A stretch of DNA of 64,000 nt from Bacillus sp. NTK034 (lineage in GTDB: Bacteria; Bacillota; Bacilli; Bacillales; Cytobacillaceae): contig NZ_JAFKOJ010000002.1 in the NCBI RefSeq assembly GCF_017303275.1, positions 186,001 through 250,000 on the forward strand. The letters are read 5' to 3'. Under the pieces are notes generated by a model. It worked only from the letters and a program-made list of their open reading frames with translations. It did no database searches and was not told where the DNA came from. Positions 1 to 9,086 of the stretch are shown one piece after another; position 1 is the stretch's first letter; every line of letters starts with the position of its first letter. The position numbers and the translations under genes are program-made.

Positions 1-754
1 CGGCATACCCAATTCTCCAGCCTGTCATGGAATGAGACTTGGATACCCCATTAATGATAATGGTTTGTTCTTTAAGCTCAGGTGAAAGTTCGGCAATCGA
101 TGTATGCTGATGGCCGCCATATACCAGTTTTTCATATATCTCATCAGAAATGATAAGGATATTATGCTTTAAACAAACCTCACCAAGCTCCTTCAATTCT
201 TCAGCCGAATAAAGCATGCCCGTCGGGTTGCTTGGTGAGTTAATGATAACTGCCTTAGTTTTACCAGTTATACTTTTAGCCAGCTGTTCCGGGGTGATCT
301 TAAAATCATTTTCCTCTCTTCCCTCTGCATAAACAGGAATTCCCCCAGCTAGTTTAACCTGTTCAGGATAGCTGACCCAATATGGCGTCGGGATAATGAC
401 TTCTTCCCCTTCATTCAGCAAAACTTGGAACAATGTATATAAGCCATGCTTTGCACCATTGGTAACGATGATTTCTGAAGCGTCATAATCAAGTCCCTGG
501 TCTTTTTTGAACTTGTTTGCGATTTCTTTCTTTAATGCTGGAAGACCTGCTGAGGGCGTATATTTTGTATGTCCCTCATTCATGGATTTCACGGCAGCAT
601 CGATAATATGCTGTGGCGTATTAAAATCCGGCTCGCCTGCTCCCAATCCAATAACATCATGTCCCTGTGCTTTAAGCTCTTTTGCTTTAGCTGTGATTGC
701 CAGAGTTGTTGATGGTGTCAATGCTTTTACTCTTTGTGCCAGTTGAATCTCCAT
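1..754 (-). CDS. aspB: Aspartate aminotransferase AspB (3' part beyond window)
   Basis: PLP-dependent class I aminotransferase that interconverts aspartate/2-oxoglutarate and oxaloacetate/glutamate. The frame opens with MEIQLAQRVKALTPS and is read to the window edge, about 251 codons, so the C-terminal part is missing. Visible family motifs are GAGEPDFNTP near residue 40, the SPSNPTG substrate/PLP segment, ISDEIYEKLVY and, at the edge, the GVSKSHSMTGWR segment with the Schiff-base lysine. A GGGAGGAAG ribosome site precedes the ATG. It follows ypmA and ypmB closely on the same strand, as in B. subtilis, so the three are probably one operon. Identification is secure from motifs and gene order. 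Confidence 0.95.
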   Translation of the reverse strand, partial: MEIQLAQRVKALTPSTTLAITAKAKELKAQGHDVIGLGAGEPDFNTPQHIIDAAVKSMNEGHTKYTPSAGLPALKKEIANKFKKDQGLDYDASEIIVTNGAKHGLYTLFQVLLNEGEEVIIPTPYWVSYPEQVKLAGGIPVYAEGREENDFKITPEQLAKSITGKTKAVIINSPSNPTGMLYSAEELKELGEVCLKHNILIISDEIYEKLVYGGHQHTSIAELSPELKEQTIIINGVSKSHSMTGWRIGYA

Positions 755-806
755 TGCTTGCTTCCTCCCGATTTTCTCCTGCACTAAGGCGGTGTATTGC
801 CTCAGG

Positions 807-1280
807 CTATAGATTTTCAATTTTTTTTAACCATTCTCCTGTTTTAAAATCTATATAATAATAATTTATTAAATCACTGCCGGAACGGTAATGAATTTCC
901 CATAATGGAATATTTTTCTCCATTCCCAGCCGCACAGACATGATTTCAGCAGCTTTTTTCTCCTGCTTAAGTCTGTTAATGGCTTCATTTCTGGAAATTC
1001 CATCAGATTGCTTTAGCGTAACGATTTTCCCCTTTTTTTCTGGAACCCACACATATATGCTCGTCCCATCATGATCTTTGCCCTCGATGACATAGTAAGT
1101 CTCAGTACCATGATATAAATTGAAATCTTCAGTTTCAGCAAGATCTGTTTCTTTTTCCGCAAGCTCTACAGCCTTTGATTCTGCCGCTCTAACCGGATTC
1201 ATGCTGTTGAAATAAATTAAAGAGCCTGCTCCAATGAATATGACAAGCAGAATAATGATACCCCATATTGCTTTTTTCAT
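807..1280 (-). CDS. ypmB: YpmB/TseB-like membrane-anchored protein
   Basis: 157-residue protein with one N-terminal membrane segment (roughly residues 5-27, IWGIIILLVIFIGAG) and an extracytoplasmic domain of the PepSY/DUF5590 type. It matches B. subtilis YpmB, described there as TseB, a cell-elongation factor linked to penicillin-binding protein function. The two small alpha/beta repeats (YYVIEGKDHDGTSIYVWVP and WEIHYRSGSDLINYYYIDF) fit the tandem PepSY-like layout. It sits between ypmA and aspB on the same strand. The role is by family; the sequence itself shows only a type II membrane anchor and the duplicated domain. Confidence 0.85.
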   Translation of the reverse strand: MKKAIWGIIILLVIFIGAGSLIYFNSMNPVRAAESKAVELAEKETDLAETEDFNLYHGTETYYVIEGKDHDGTSIYVWVPEKKGKIVTLKQSDGISRNEAINRLKQEKKAAEIMSVRLGMEKNIPLWEIHYRSGSDLINYYYIDFKTGEWLKKIENL

Positions 1281-1295
1281 GTCTCAATCACTCTT

Positions 1296-1466
1296 TTATG
1301 TACGATAAATCGTAAAGATCGCTTTATTTTGGTCTTCCTGATCAAGCGCTAAACCGAACATCAAGTCTTTTTCTTTTAAAGTTCTGTTCAATGCATCAAC
1401 AATTTTATACAGATCCGGGCTTTGCTGGATCTTCACGGTAGATAAAACCTCTATTTTGCTTTCCAT
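1296..1466 (-). CDS. ypmA: Small protein YpmA (56 aa)
   Basis: Short frame read directly from the sequence: it starts MESKIEVLSTVKIQQSPDLY and ends AIFTIYRT before TAA. A GGAGGAATTCC ribosome site lies just upstream of the ATG. The charged, conserved-looking sequence and its place directly before ypmB and aspB match the DUF4264 protein YpmA of B. subtilis. No catalytic motif is seen and its function is unknown. It is probably the first gene of the ypmA-ypmB-aspB unit. Confidence 0.85.
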   Translation of the reverse strand: MESKIEVLSTVKIQQSPDLYKIVDALNRTLKEKDLMFGLALDQEDQNKAIFTIYRT

Positions 1467-1764
1467 TATGGAATTCCTCCTCAGCCTCTACAATATTTGT
1501 AACTTATATACTCAACCGTTAAGGGTAAACTAATTTTACAAAGAAATAAATCTAAGTAACAGTATAACAGCAGATTTGATTAACTGGTATTAAAACAACT
1601 ACAAATTTTCTTCTGGTCCACCACGTCATGCTGCGCTAAAAGCGCAGCTTTTTCGTTTACCCTTTTCAGGAAGATGATGATTCTGCCGATAATAATTATT
1701 AAAAAATTTAATTACCTCCACAAAATATCTTCCGGAAGGAATTTTCGTGAAGGTTTAATTTTAT
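1467..1764. other. Gene-free gap with an orphan plus-strand hairpin
   Basis: About 300 bases between the MBL-like gene and ypmA without a credible frame. It must hold the promoter of the ypmA operon. The only strong structure is a hairpin facing the plus strand (listed separately). The rest is AT-rich and I see no riboswitch or tRNA. Confidence 0.5.
1630..1654 (+). terminator. Intrinsic terminator-like hairpin on the plus strand
   Basis: Perfect 8-bp stem GCTGCGCT / AGCGCAGC with an AAA loop, followed on the plus strand by TTTTTC. On the minus strand there is no T-run after the stem. No plus-strand gene ends here, so it may close an unannotated small RNA or be a chance structure. Confidence 0.5.
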
Positions 1765-2613
1765 TTAGTTGAATTCCTCGCCCTGGAAAATCGTGAATAA
1801 TTCATAGTTAATGTCTGTAAATTTGATGGTGACGGTTCCGTGCTTTCTTGTATAATATACATCAACCCAGGCATCATTTAACAGTCCGAACAGATTCGAA
1901 TCATGTTTTATGGATGGTCTATAAAAAAGAATGGCGATTTGAGGATCCAAATGTTTGATCATCTCTTCTGAAATGGAATCATTCCTTCCAAATGCAGGAA
2001 GCTTTACAATATTAACATTGGATAGCTCTTTTTCCATGAGAAAATCTTTAGATTTTGGACTTGTCGAGTTCATAAATAATACCCGATGCCTTGCAAATGT
2101 GAAGGAAATATCCATTCCTTCCCCTGTTTCTTTACCTGCATACAGGACTTCTGCAAGCAATCCCGGAAAAAGCTGCTGCTTAAAATTCTGATTCCAGGCA
2201 TGCAGTTTAAGATCACTGCTTCCGATCTCACCCTTCAATTCCGAAACTGCAGAATCATTCGCTATAATTTCTTTAACCCCGAAATCTTCTATCAGCCATT
2301 TAAGGCTGACTATGTTATATAATTCCTCATCTGTCAGGATGATTGCTGAGATCCGATTAACGCCATATAATTCAAGAAGCTTTTTTAATTCTTCCCCTGT
2401 TCCTTGTCCGCCGGTGTTAATAAGGACTTTTTCGTCATTTCCATGATGAATCAAGGAAGCCTCGCCATCAGATAAAGAAAAAAACGTAAAAGCCAGCTCA
2501 TCACTTTTTAATTTTAGGTCAATGCTTTCTACTTTAACAGGAACTGCTGGTGAGTCCTTAGGTATGTAATACCAATTCGTGAACAGTAGCATAAAGGCGA
2601 ACAGCACGTTCAT
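1765..2613 (-). CDS. ComEC-type metallo-beta-lactamase fold protein lacking metal ligands
   Basis: 282 residues from an ATG with an AGGAGGAATGG ribosome site; a longer frame upstream has only TTG starts. A hydrophobic N-terminus (MNVLFAFMLLFTNWYY) suggests a signal anchor. The body aligns by eye with the C-terminal MBL domain of ComEC: FFSLSDGEASLI for the usual DVGQGDA segment, VLINTGG for LIDTGG, then the strand IILT. The metal-binding THxHxDH that should follow is TDEELYNI, the later GD is replaced (MNSTS), and HHGS is LPAFGRNDS. The hydrolase chemistry should therefore be lost. It lies between dinG and ypmA, where B. subtilis 168 has no gene. Function unknown. Confidence 0.65.
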   Translation of the reverse strand: MNVLFAFMLLFTNWYYIPKDSPAVPVKVESIDLKLKSDELAFTFFSLSDGEASLIHHGNDEKVLINTGGQGTGEELKKLLELYGVNRISAIILTDEELYNIVSLKWLIEDFGVKEIIANDSAVSELKGEIGSSDLKLHAWNQNFKQQLFPGLLAEVLYAGKETGEGMDISFTFARHRVLFMNSTSPKSKDFLMEKELSNVNIVKLPAFGRNDSISEEMIKHLDPQIAILFYRPSIKHDSNLFGLLNDAWVDVYYTRKHGTVTIKFTDINYELFTIFQGEEFN

Positions 2614-2768
2614 CTTTCCATTCCTCCTACATATGAACAAAAGCAGACTGAGGATTAATAATAAAAAACCCAACAAATTTATAATGCGTTAATCATCTAA
2701 ATTTATCCTGATAAAAACATATGCCGTGTTCATCGAAGAAGGATTCAAGGGAAAATCCCCTGAACTTT

Positions 2769-5570
2769 TTACAGCCAAGTATAAATTAATTCGACAATTT
2801 CATCAATATTACTTTTCTGGACAGGAATAGGCGGAATGGAATCCAGAAATGCCTTTCCATATCTTGCGGTGATAATTCTCCGGTCAAATATCACGATGAC
2901 TCCTCTATCCGAACTTGTTCTAATTAATCTCCCGACACCTTGCTTAAAGCGGATAACTGCTTCGGGCAATGAGTATTCGGAAAATGGGTTTTTTCCTTCG
3001 ATTGCAATTTGTTCATTTTTCGCCTGTGCCATTGGTTCATCTGGCGGTGAAAAAGGCAGTCTGACAATAACAAGGCAGGAAAGATCCTCACCCGGGATAT
3101 CTACACCTTCCCAAAAGCTGCTTGTCCCTAAAAGAATAGCTTTATCAAATCGCTGAAAATTCCTCGTAAGCCTTGATCGGCTTCCGCTTGTAACACCCTG
3201 GGCAATGAGAGCAAAGTCCTCCAGGAAACCTGATTCCTTAATAAGCTCATAGGTTCTCCTTAACATTTCATGTGAAGTGAAAAGAATCAGCATTCTTCCT
3301 TTCGCTGCTTCCGCAATTGAAATGATATGCTCCGTAATAGATGCCACATACTCTTCGAGCGGTACTGCATTAACCTCAGGCAAATCATCAGAAACCACGA
3401 GCTTAACCTGACTCTGATAATCAAAAGGAGATTGAATTTGCTTTAGCGTGCATTGCTGTTTCTCAAGCCCCAGTTCCTTGAGAATAAAACTGAAAGAATT
3501 TTTCACAGATAAAGTGGCAGATGTAATGACCGCACTTTCCTTTTGGCTGAAGAATTGTTCATGAAGAAGTTCAGAAACTGATACAGGCTGTGCGTAAACA
3601 GTTGTGGCATTTTGTGCAGAGCGGGTATCCATTTCAATCCAAACAACAAATTCCGGGGACGGCAAGTGAAAGATATGGTTTAAGTCCTCATACATTCCCC
3701 TCAAATCATCCAGAATGGAAGCCACTTCCTCCATTAATGCTTTCTCTTCAAGAGATAGAGCTGATTTAATATTTGAAACTGCGCCTACACGGTTGTCTAT
3801 GCCCTGGATTAATTCCTTAAGCATAAATCCAAAACGTTCGGAACTCGCCAATACAGCATTCGTTTCCTTGTTGGCAGCAATTTTATTAAATCGGACTGTA
3901 ATTCGATTAACGCTTTTTTTTGCTTTTGTATATTTTTTCGCATAAATCGCTATAACTCTAAACAACTCATCCATTTCATGTATAATGTCACCAATTATTT
4001 GGTTGACTTCAAAAGAATGCATGAATCCCTCAGGTGTCTCTGCTTTTTCTTCCACCAGCTTTTCAAGCTTATAATATAACTGTTTCTGTTCAAATAATCC
4101 AATTTGTCCAAGCATCAGCCGAACTGATAGATAATCAAGCTTGCTGCCAAAATGTTTCCCTGATGCCTTAACAAAATGATGCCCCTCATCGATAACCACA
4201 TGGCTGAATTCAGGCAAAATAATATTCTCTGCTGTTAGATCCGTTAAAAGCAGTGAGTGATTCGTAATAATGATATCTGCCTTTTGAGCATCCTTTCTTG
4301 CCCTAAGATAAAAATCTCTGGAAATCCACGACTTATCCTGCAAAAAAGCTGTTTCATCATTCTTTATCCTGCTCCAGTAAATCATCCCGCCGCTTGACAG
4401 GTTCAATTCATCAATATCTCCTGTGTCAGTCTCCAGAAGCCAGACAAGTATCTGCATTTTGCTGAGGGTTGTATCATAATTATCTTCATCATCTCTTAAA
4501 GTTTGAACAAACTTCGCAAGGCTGATATAGTGGCCTCTGCCCTTTAGCAATACAGCTTTAAGCGGGAACGACAGCATCTTTTGCAGCAGAGGAACATCCT
4601 TCGTCAGCAGCTGCTCCTGCAGCTGTGTCGTATAGGTACTGATAAGAACAGTTCTTCCGCTTTCCTTTGCATAAACTGCTGATGGAACAAGATATGCTAA
4701 AGATTTCCCAACACCAGTGCCTGCCTCTATTAATGCATGCTGTTTATGTTTGAACGCTTCATAAACCGAATCCATCATGATAAACTGGCCCTGCCTTTTT
4801 TCATAAGCAGGGAATGCTTTAATGAACATTTCCTGTTTTTCCTCATCACTGAGTGGAAAGCCCTGAAATTTAGAGCCTGGAGATTTCTGTGCCTTCATCT
4901 CTTTTTTCAAAGCAATCCCTCTGTGAACTTCCATTTCATCACCTAAATACCCAATCTTACTTTCATTAACAGCAATAAGCTCGTCCAATAATATATCAAG
5001 ATCACTCTTTAAACCTCCAGACAGCTTATGCAGCTGTTCTATGGTGTTTTGGGGAAGGTTTTTTAACTTGTTTAATAATATTAACAGGAGCTCAGCGGTC
5101 ACCATCGCATCACTGTCTGCCTGATGGGGACGTTCATGATTAAGGCCTTCCCGGAGTGCAAGATCAGATAATTTGAAGCTATCTGCAGTCGGAAAAAGAA
5201 TACGGGCCATCTCAACAGTATCAAGAACAGGACCGTAAAACCCGTTATATCCCGCCTCAATCAATTCTTCCTGTAAAAAAGATAAATCAAATAAAACATT
5301 ATGAGCCACAAAATAGGCACCCTCAAGCAAAGTCAAGACTTTAGGGGCAATTTCCGAAAAGAGCGGGGCATTCTCGACCATTTCATCTGACAATCCTGTC
5401 AGCTCTTCTATGAAAGGGGGGATAGATTGCTCCGGGTTTACAAGGGAGGAGTATTCCTCTGTGATTTTTCCGTTCTCAATCACCACAGCAGCGAATTGTA
5501 TCATTTTATCGCCTTTTTTCGGGGCGTTCCCGGTTGTTTCCAAATCCACTACAACATATTTATTACCCAT
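2769..5570 (-). CDS. dinG: DinG-family 3'-5' exonuclease/helicase
   Basis: 933 residues. The N-terminal domain is a DEDD exonuclease of the epsilon type (VVDLETTGN at residues 7-15, later HNVLFDLSFL and HQADSDAMVT). The C-terminal part is a superfamily 2 XPD/DinG-like helicase with Walker A AGTGVGKS near residue 285 and a DEGH box (VIDEGHHF) near 460, and closing motifs GTSSFWEGVDIPG and QGVGRLIR. Gram-positive DinG proteins of this architecture lack the Fe-S cysteine cluster of E. coli DinG, and none is visible here. The ATG was chosen because GAGGTG lies at the right distance; the GTG nine bases upstream is inside that ribosome site. Confidence 0.93.
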   Translation of the reverse strand: MGNKYVVVDLETTGNAPKKGDKMIQFAAVVIENGKITEEYSSLVNPEQSIPPFIEELTGLSDEMVENAPLFSEIAPKVLTLLEGAYFVAHNVLFDLSFLQEELIEAGYNGFYGPVLDTVEMARILFPTADSFKLSDLALREGLNHERPHQADSDAMVTAELLLILLNKLKNLPQNTIEQLHKLSGGLKSDLDILLDELIAVNESKIGYLGDEMEVHRGIALKKEMKAQKSPGSKFQGFPLSDEEKQEMFIKAFPAYEKRQGQFIMMDSVYEAFKHKQHALIEAGTGVGKSLAYLVPSAVYAKESGRTVLISTYTTQLQEQLLTKDVPLLQKMLSFPLKAVLLKGRGHYISLAKFVQTLRDDEDNYDTTLSKMQILVWLLETDTGDIDELNLSSGGMIYWSRIKNDETAFLQDKSWISRDFYLRARKDAQKADIIITNHSLLLTDLTAENIILPEFSHVVIDEGHHFVKASGKHFGSKLDYLSVRLMLGQIGLFEQKQLYYKLEKLVEEKAETPEGFMHSFEVNQIIGDIIHEMDELFRVIAIYAKKYTKAKKSVNRITVRFNKIAANKETNAVLASSERFGFMLKELIQGIDNRVGAVSNIKSALSLEEKALMEEVASILDDLRGMYEDLNHIFHLPSPEFVVWIEMDTRSAQNATTVYAQPVSVSELLHEQFFSQKESAVITSATLSVKNSFSFILKELGLEKQQCTLKQIQSPFDYQSQVKLVVSDDLPEVNAVPLEEYVASITEHIISIAEAAKGRMLILFTSHEMLRRTYELIKESGFLEDFALIAQGVTSGSRSRLTRNFQRFDKAILLGTSSFWEGVDIPGEDLSCLVIVRLPFSPPDEPMAQAKNEQIAIEGKNPFSEYSLPEAVIRFKQGVGRLIRTSSDRGVIVIFDRRIITARYGKAFLDSIPPIPVQKSNIDEIVELIYTWL

Positions 5571-5694
5571 GGCTAACACCTCTATATTCAGTCATTCAAA
5601 CGGTATCATAAAAACGGAAAAAGAAAAAGGCAAATAGCTTTTCCCCTTATTATTTTTCTTCCACCTGAACTGGGCCGTTATTCACTGCTTATTA

Positions 5695-5733
5695 TAAAAA
5701 AGAGCTGAATCTCCATATGAGTTCAGCACTTTA
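5695..5733 (-). terminator. Terminator of the panBCD operon
   Basis: Minus-strand stem GCTGAACTC / GAGATTCAGC with one bulged base, followed by TCTTTTTTAT, just past the panD stop. Confidence 0.75.
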
Positions 5734-5744
5734 TAAAACTCTAT

Positions 5745-6128
5745 TTATAATACTGTACTTTCCGGCTCTGCATGAATCATGTCAGCGATCCGATTGCTGC
5801 TGTCCATTATCGCTACCTTTGGTTCATGATAAGGTACCTTTTCCTCAGGAATGAGAGCATATGAAATGATAATGACAATATCCCCTTCCTGAACAAGGCG
5901 TGCAGCTGCACCATTCACGCAAATTACACCGCTCCCTCTTTCACCGGGTATTATATAGGTTTCAAATCTTGACCCATTATTATTATTAACAATTTGAACC
6001 TTCTCATTGGGAGCCATTCCTACTGCTTCAATAATGTCCGTATCGATAGTGATGCTGCCAACATAATTAAGATTGGCTTCTGTTACTGTTGCACGATGGA
6101 TCTTGCCATTCATCATGGTGCGAAACAT
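5745..6128 (-). CDS. panD: Aspartate 1-decarboxylase precursor PanD
   Basis: Makes beta-alanine from aspartate for pantothenate synthesis. The 127-residue proenzyme has the self-cleavage site YVGS, with Gly24-Ser25 where Ser25 becomes the pyruvoyl group, and the usual [13 protein letters not shown] start. [11 protein letters not shown] and [10 protein letters not shown] are typical of the family. It is the last gene of panB-panC-panD, 23 bases after panC. Length matches the family (about 127). Confidence 0.97.
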   Translation of the reverse strand: MFRTMMNGKIHRATVTEANLNYVGSITIDTDIIEAVGMAPNEKVQIVNNNNGSRFETYIIPGERGSGVICVNGAAARLVQEGDIVIIISYALIPEEKVPYHEPKVAIMDSSNRIADMIHAEPESTVL

Positions 6129-6151
6129 GCTGCCTTCCTCCCTTAGCTTTC

Positions 6152-7000
6152 TTATTTTACTGATATTATAGCGTTATCTATTAAACGGGCCTTTGAGAAT
6201 TTAACGGCCATTGCAATGATGATTTTACCTTCCAGGCGGGAAAGCTGTCTAAGATCCGGGTAGGATAGAATTTCAATATAATCCAATTCCCCGCTTGTAT
6301 TTTTTTCAATGAATTCCCTCATGCTGGCGAGTATCCTTCGAGGATCAAGTTCCCCTTCCGCTATAGCGGATTCAGCCATCTTAAGACTTTGATGGAGAGC
6401 TGATGCCTGATCGCGTTCTGCAGGAAGTAGATATACGTTCCTTGAGCTCTTAGCCAGGCCATCTTCTTCCCTGACCGTCTGAACAGGGACAATTTCCACC
6501 GGAATATTGAGATCTCTTACAAGTCCATCAACAACGGCTACCTGCTGAGCATCCTTCATTCCAAAATATACTTTATCAGGCTGTACAATGTTAAAGAGCT
6601 TTATAAGGACCGTTGCAACACCGTCGAAATGTCCCGGCCTGGATTTTCCGCATAAGACATCCGTCCGGTCCTGCACCTTGGCCATTACAGACGGAATCAC
6701 AGGATACATTTCCTCTGATGAAGGAAAGAAGATGTAGTCATTCCCCTCGTTCTCTGCAAGGCTGCTGTCCCGTTCGAAATCCCTGGGATATGCCGCTAAA
6801 TCTTCTTTAGGTCCAAATTGCAGCGGATTGACAAAGATGCTTACAATTGTCACATCATTTTCTTTTCTGGCGTTACTTAATAAAGAAAGATGGCCTTCAT
6901 GCAAATAACCCATAGTCGGGACGAAGCCGATTGTCTTTCCTTCCCTCTTAAGCTGTAATGCAATACTTTGCATTTCTCTTATGTCAGTAATCGTTCTCAT
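6152..7000 (-). CDS. panC: Pantothenate synthetase PanC
   Basis: Condenses pantoate with beta-alanine using ATP, cytosolic. The 282-residue protein shows the adenylate-forming nucleotidyltransferase signatures: [14 protein letters not shown] with the HxGH motif near residues 26-37, [23 protein letters not shown], and a KSSRNVYL segment that corresponds to KMSKS. It overlaps the end of panB by four bases (ATGA), which indicates coupled translation. Confidence 0.97.
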   Translation of the reverse strand: MRTITDIREMQSIALQLKREGKTIGFVPTMGYLHEGHLSLLSNARKENDVTIVSIFVNPLQFGPKEDLAAYPRDFERDSSLAENEGNDYIFFPSSEEMYPVIPSVMAKVQDRTDVLCGKSRPGHFDGVATVLIKLFNIVQPDKVYFGMKDAQQVAVVDGLVRDLNIPVEIVPVQTVREEDGLAKSSRNVYLLPAERDQASALHQSLKMAESAIAEGELDPRRILASMREFIEKNTSGELDYIEILSYPDLRQLSRLEGKIIIAMAVKFSKARLIDNAIISVK

Positions 7001-7836
7001 GCTTTTCCACCATATAAGCTCATCAGCTCTTCCTCTTTCATATTGAAGGAATGGGAATCATCAGGAAATGATCCGTTTTTCACTTCTGCAGAAAAAGCCG
7101 CGAGGCTATCGCAGATTATCGGGTTCAGATTTTCATACTGTTTCACAAACTTCGGAACGCGCTCCACACCGTATCCTAATACATCATGGTAAACAAGGAC
7201 CTGTCCATCTGTATCCTTGCCGGCCCCGATCCCTATGACAGGAATCGTCAATTCTTCAGTAATCTGCTTTGCCAGCTGTTTTGGAACACACTCAAGGACA
7301 AGAGCGAAAGCTCCAGCCCTCTCACATTCTCTGGCATCATCAATCAGCTTTCTTGCTGCTTCAGCGTTTTTTCCCTGGACTTTATATCCCCCCAAAACCC
7401 CCACGGATTGCGGTGTCAGGCCCAGATGGGCAACAACAGGAATGCCTGCTTTGGTTAACGCTCCGATTTGATCTGCGACTTCATCACCGCCTTCTAGCTT
7501 AACAGCATGCGCCCCTGTTTCCTGAATGAGCCTTGCTCCATTTATAAGTGTATCTCTTGCGGACAAATGATAGCTCATAAATGGCATATCAATCACAATG
7601 AATGTATTTTTTGCTCCTCGTTTGACAGCTTTTCCATGATGAATCATGTCTTCCATCGTAACAGGAACCGTTGAATCATATCCCAGCACTACCATCCCAA
7701 GCGAGTCCCCCACAAGAATCATGTCTATATTGGCCATTTGAGCCTGTTTAGCAGCTGGGAAATCATAAGCTGTCAGCATGACAATTTTCTCATCATTTTC
7801 CTTCATTTTTAGAAAATCAGTTGTTTGCTTCATCAT
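6997..7836 (-). CDS. panB: 3-methyl-2-oxobutanoate hydroxymethyltransferase PanB
   Basis: First committed step of pantothenate synthesis: transfers a hydroxymethyl group from methylenetetrahydrofolate to 2-oxoisovalerate. The 279-residue TIM-barrel protein has [12 protein letters not shown], the metal-binding GDSLGMV segment, GGYKVQGK and KLEGG. An AAGGAGGACGA ribosome site precedes two adjacent ATGs (MMKQ); either may be used. It leads the panBCD operon, separated from birA by a terminator, so it should have its own promoter in the short gap, though I could not pick a convincing one. Confidence 0.96.
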   Translation of the reverse strand: MMKQTTDFLKMKENDEKIVMLTAYDFPAAKQAQMANIDMILVGDSLGMVVLGYDSTVPVTMEDMIHHGKAVKRGAKNTFIVIDMPFMSYHLSARDTLINGARLIQETGAHAVKLEGGDEVADQIGALTKAGIPVVAHLGLTPQSVGVLGGYKVQGKNAEAARKLIDDARECERAGAFALVLECVPKQLAKQITEELTIPVIGIGAGKDTDGQVLVYHDVLGYGVERVPKFVKQYENLNPIICDSLAAFSAEVKNGSFPDDSHSFNMKEEELMSLYGGKA

Positions 7837-7897
7837 TCGTCCTCCTTATACAGGAAGAGGCAATAAAACTTCCAAATGAGTAAAAAAACAGAACATT

Positions 7898-7929
7898 AAA
7901 AAAACCCTTCTGAAGGCAGAAGGATTTTG
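7898..7929 (-). terminator. Terminator of the ypjD-dapB-...-birA operon
   Basis: Minus-strand stem CCTTCTG / CAGAAGG with a CCTT loop, followed by GTTTTTTT. It lies between birA and panB and separates the two operons. Confidence 0.8.
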
Positions 7930-8102
7930 CAATAGCTCATATATCAGTTCATCCCTCTGTCCCGGTCCATTTTTTTGGATCTAGGCAGATATCTATTTAT
8001 TTTATGGTCTTGCAAAAAGGTGCAGTTCTTTTAGGATACTGCCCATAAAAAGTATATCAAAAAGGCGAAAGAATTGGCTATAAAAAATTTTGGGTTTACA
8101 AA

Positions 8103-9086
8103 TTAGACTTCCAGCTCTATATCCGCAGAATAGACGTGATGGACCTTTCCGCTGCTGTCTTCGATCATCAGGACTCCATCTTCTGTAATTCCAAGAGCCT
8201 TGCCATATATGCTGCCGGTAATAGTTCTTGCAGTAAGGTTCTTGCCAATGCTGACAGCATAACTCTCCCATAAAAGCTTAATCGGATAGAATCCTTTATC
8301 TAAATACAGTTTATAAAGGTTTTCCAGTTTGCCCAGCAATACTCTAATCAGCTCCGCTCTTGAAAGCTTTTCGCCTTTTTCAATCGAAATAGAAGTGGCA
8401 ATGTCTTTAAGTTCATCTGGATAATCATGAAGCTCCTGGTTTACATTGATTCCGATGCCGATGATTATTGAAATAATGCGGTCTGCATCCGCCTGCAGTT
8501 CAGTCAGGATTCCCGTAACTTTTTTCCCGTTCATTAAAATATCATTTGGCCATTTAATTTGCGGTGTTAGATCTGTCAGCTCTTCAATCGCCTGTACAAC
8601 AGCCACTGCTGTAATTAGCGTAAGCTGCGGTGCTTTGGGAGGTGGAATGTTCGGCCTCAGGATAACACTCATCCAGACGCCTGTTGATTTGGGGGAATGC
8701 CATCTCCTGTCCATTCTTCCCCTGCCTGACAGCTGTTCTTCCGCAATGACGACTGTACCTTCCTGTGCACCTTCGAAAGCAAGACGATGGGCAATCTTCT
8801 GAGTTGAATCAACACTTTCTTCATGATGAATTTGACGGCCTAGTGCTTCAGTCTGCAAACCCAGCCTGATTTCATCTGGAGAAACCTTTTCAGGTGTTTT
8901 CGTAATCCGATATCCTTTTCTTCTGACCGCTTCCAGTTCAAAACCTTCTTTCCTCAGCTCTTCAATATGCTTCCATACAGCCGTTCTTGAACAGCCAATC
9001 AGGTCGGCTAAATACTGGCCTGAAAGATATTCCTCCTTGCTTTTTGTAAAAGCATCAATCAATTTTTTCCTAATTTCTGATTGCAA
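8103..9086 (-). CDS. birA: Bifunctional biotin ligase/biotin operon repressor BirA
   Basis: Attaches biotin to acceptor proteins via biotinyl-AMP and represses biotin genes. The N-terminus is a winged helix (LIGCSRTAVWKHIEELRKEG, about residues 25-45). The catalytic part has the adenylate loop GRGRMDRRWHSP near residue 120 and KWPNDI. The longest frame opens at GTG four codons earlier, but that GTG lies inside the AAGGGAG ribosome site. The TTG chosen here aligns with the B. subtilis start and sits 11 bases after the site. It overlaps the end of cca by 28 bases. Confidence 0.93.
   Translation of the reverse strand: MQSEIRKKLIDAFTKSKEEYLSGQYLADLIGCSRTAVWKHIEELRKEGFELEAVRRKGYRITKTPEKVSPDEIRLGLQTEALGRQIHHEESVDSTQKIAHRLAFEGAQEGTVVIAEEQLSGRGRMDRRWHSPKSTGVWMSVILRPNIPPPKAPQLTLITAVAVVQAIEELTDLTPQIKWPNDILMNGKKVTGILTELQADADRIISIIIGIGINVNQELHDYPDELKDIATSISIEKGEKLSRAELIRVLLGKLENLYKLYLDKGFYPIKLLWESYAVSIGKNLTARTITGSIYGKALGITEDGVLMIEDSSGKVHHVYSADIELEV

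Noticed and set aside
2740..2770. Hairpin TTCAAGGG / CCCCTGAA after dinG
   Set aside because: Imperfect stem and its T-run is on the plus strand, so it does not serve dinG.
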